DNA of 64,000 nucleotides from Paludibacter jiangxiensis (GTDB lineage: Bacteria > Bacteroidota > Bacteroidia > Bacteroidales > Paludibacteraceae). The first letter of the stretch is position 1, and every line of letters starts with the position of its first letter. The position numbers were made by a program, and so were the translations under genes. The stretch lies in the NCBI RefSeq assembly GCF_001618385.1, contig NZ_BDCR01000001.1, positions 124,001 through 188,000 of the forward strand. The letters run 5' to 3'. Positions 62,834-64,000 of the stretch are shown here, in pieces. Below the pieces are notes generated by a model, which saw only the letters and a program-made list of their open reading frames with translations, was not told the DNA's origin and did not search any database.

Positions 62834-64000
62834 ATGAAACCAATTCTTGTGCTTATCATTTTTATTATAAGCATGAAAGCCCCTTTCATGCAGGCTCAGC
62901 AAATCACCTTAGCCGAACAAAAGAACGATTTGGTTCCTATTGATACCTTAGCCCGAAGAATTGAGGCGAACCACCACATCAAACTTTACTTCAATCCGCA
63001 GTGGTTTGCCGCCAAAAAATTCCGCGAGTCAATTGCAAGCCGCCCTCTCGATGAATGCCTTACCATCATCAAACGAATCTCCGAATTGGATTGCATACGG
63101 TTAAATTCTGACATTTACGCATTCGCACCTCCAAGGTTAAAAAATTATTCCAACAAAAAAGACTTAAATGGAGTCTTAATTATTGGAGACAAAAGCAAGA
63201 ACGAAACTCCGACTCTGGCACAACTAAAAGGAAAAATTCTGAATGCTAAAACCGGAGCTCCATTATCAGGCGCAAAACTCTCCATCGACAAAATCAATCT
63301 GAGCTGGACAGCCGACAAAAACGGATCTTACAAAGCAACCATTCCGCCGGGCGAATATGACATCCGCCTGTATTATCCGGGGCTGAAAGAAGAAATCCGT
63401 ATGATTCGAGTCAACGGTAGCGGCATTGTTGATTTTGAGATGGCAGAAAGCTCCATTCTTCTAAAGGAAGTGCTCGTTATGGGCACCGCCATGGATCAGA
63501 ATGTCAATCGTGCGCAAATGAGCACACTCAAACTTACATCCAAAGTAATAAAAGAACTTCCTCTAACTTTGGGAGAACGAGATATTATTAAAAACATGAC
63601 ACTACTGCCCGGAGTACAGTCGACAGGTGAATTTGGTACTGGCTTTTTTGTACGGGGCGGAGGGTCTGATCAAAACCTGATTCTGTTGGAAGATGTTCCG
63701 TTATTCAATTCGGCTCACGTTTTCGGGATGAATTCGGCCATCAACTCCGATGGCATCAACAGTGTTTCCTTAATGAAAGGAGGAATTCCCGCCAAGTACG
63801 GAGAAAGAGCATCTTCGGTAATGGATGTACGCTTCAACAACAATGGAGAAAAGCCTTCCTTGCGAGCCGGCATCGGGCTTCTTGATTCTCGCATGAATTA
63901 CGAAACGCCCCTCTTCAACAAAAAAGTTTACTGGCAAATCAGTGGCCGGTCATCTTACTCCGACTGGTTACTTCACGCCATGCCCGATGAAGACCTAAAA
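62834..64000 (+). CDS. TonB-dependent receptor, N-terminal part (cut by window edge)
   Basis: 389 codons are in the window and the frame is open at the right edge. Signal peptide about 1-22 (MKPILVLIIFIISMKAPFMQ). Then a secretin/TonB N-terminal-like (STN) module (about 28-95: NDLVPIDTLARRIEANHHIK), a carboxypeptidase-regulatory-like domain (about 128-205: LKGKILNAKTGAPLSGAKLS, PPGEYDIRLYYPGLKEE), and a plug with LPLTLGERDIIKNMTLLPGV, FVRGGGSDQNLILLEDVPLF and SVSLMKGGIPAKYGERASSV. STN domains usually mean sigma/anti-sigma signalling or this receptor subtype. Ligand unknown; not the SusC subgroup. Confidence 0.9.
   Translation, partial: MKPILVLIIFIISMKAPFMQAQQITLAEQKNDLVPIDTLARRIEANHHIKLYFNPQWFAAKKFRESIASRPLDECLTIIKRISELDCIRLNSDIYAFAPPRLKNYSNKKDLNGVLIIGDKSKNETPTLAQLKGKILNAKTGAPLSGAKLSIDKINLSWTADKNGSYKATIPPGEYDIRLYYPGLKEEIRMIRVNGSGIVDFEMAESSILLKEVLVMGTAMDQNVNRAQMSTLKLTSKVIKELPLTLGERDIIKNMTLLPGVQSTGEFGTGFFVRGGGSDQNLILLEDVPLFNSAHVFGMNSAINSDGINSVSLMKGGIPAKYGERASSVMDVRFNNNGEKPSLRAGIGLLDSRMNYETPLFNKKVYWQISGRSSYSDWLLHAMPDEDLK

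Overview
The window comes from a Bacteroidota genome, most likely order Bacteroidales. Evidence: many genes carry the phylum's sigma-ABfr promoter (TTTG about 19-20 bp upstream of TAnnTTTG); there is a SusC/SusD pair, a Y_Y_Y/LuxR sensor-regulator, DUF3943, DUF4783 and DUF4861 proteins; and the tmRNA tag is GENNYALAA. Most of the window is chromosomal core with three accessory blocks. No insertion sequence, CRISPR array, rRNA or tRNA was seen; tmRNA is present.

Layout. 1-2.8 kb: rimP-nusA-infB (infB cut by the left edge). 2.86-3.05 kb: a small structured RNA with its own promoter and terminator, 6S-like in shape. 3.1-4.3 kb: aminotransferase. 4.4-4.7 kb: a degenerate repeat. 4.8-12.2 kb: ruvB, then a surface-glycan cluster (flippase, GT4, UDP-galactopyranose mutase, DUF4422, GT2, DUF5672), AT-rich in its second half. 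12.5-20.4 kb: GT87-like membrane protein, a catalytic/non-catalytic M16 pair, and an operon of repeat protein, DUF3943 protein and glutaminyl-cyclase-like M28 lipoprotein. 20.4-25.3 kb: orphan gldF, nadC, DUF4783, ligA, purE. 25.4-28.4 kb: kduI-kduD-DUF4861, beside a divergent TetR gene. 28.7-36.2 kb: rlmB, rnz, purM, ssrA, an ORF6N gene, rny, zapA and a coiled-coil partner. 36.4-39.3 kb: an ATP-grasp gene, a long non-coding stretch, and two tiny genes with nearly identical 54-nt leaders. 39.6-42.6 kb: TRIC channel, CoA-transferase, nfo. 42.8-59.5 kb: a polysaccharide utilisation locus. 59.8-64 kb: Lrp regulator, SusA-like GH13 enzyme and a TonB receptor cut by the right edge.

How the genes work together. 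The PUL encodes uptake (SusC/SusD), a small lipoprotein, GH3, GH88, a PL8 lyase carrying a C-terminal cupin, and an alginate-lyase-fold enzyme (PL38-like), with a membrane-anchored regulator just upstream. Lyase plus GH88 chemistry releases a 4,5-unsaturated uronate whose keto form is the substrate of KduI and KduD, encoded 15 kb away. With GH3 and no sulfatase, this suggests a glucose/glucuronate polymer rather than a sulfated glycosaminoglycan; that is inference.

The least explained part is 37.6-39.3 kb. A strong promoter beside a palindrome precedes a roughly 550-nt non-coding stretch, then a cystatin-like 87-aa protein (QVVNG motif) and a 108-aa protein resembling the isolated C-terminal domain of thiol-activated cytolysins. 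Both are preceded by the same structured leader. This is the best candidate for an undescribed system here.
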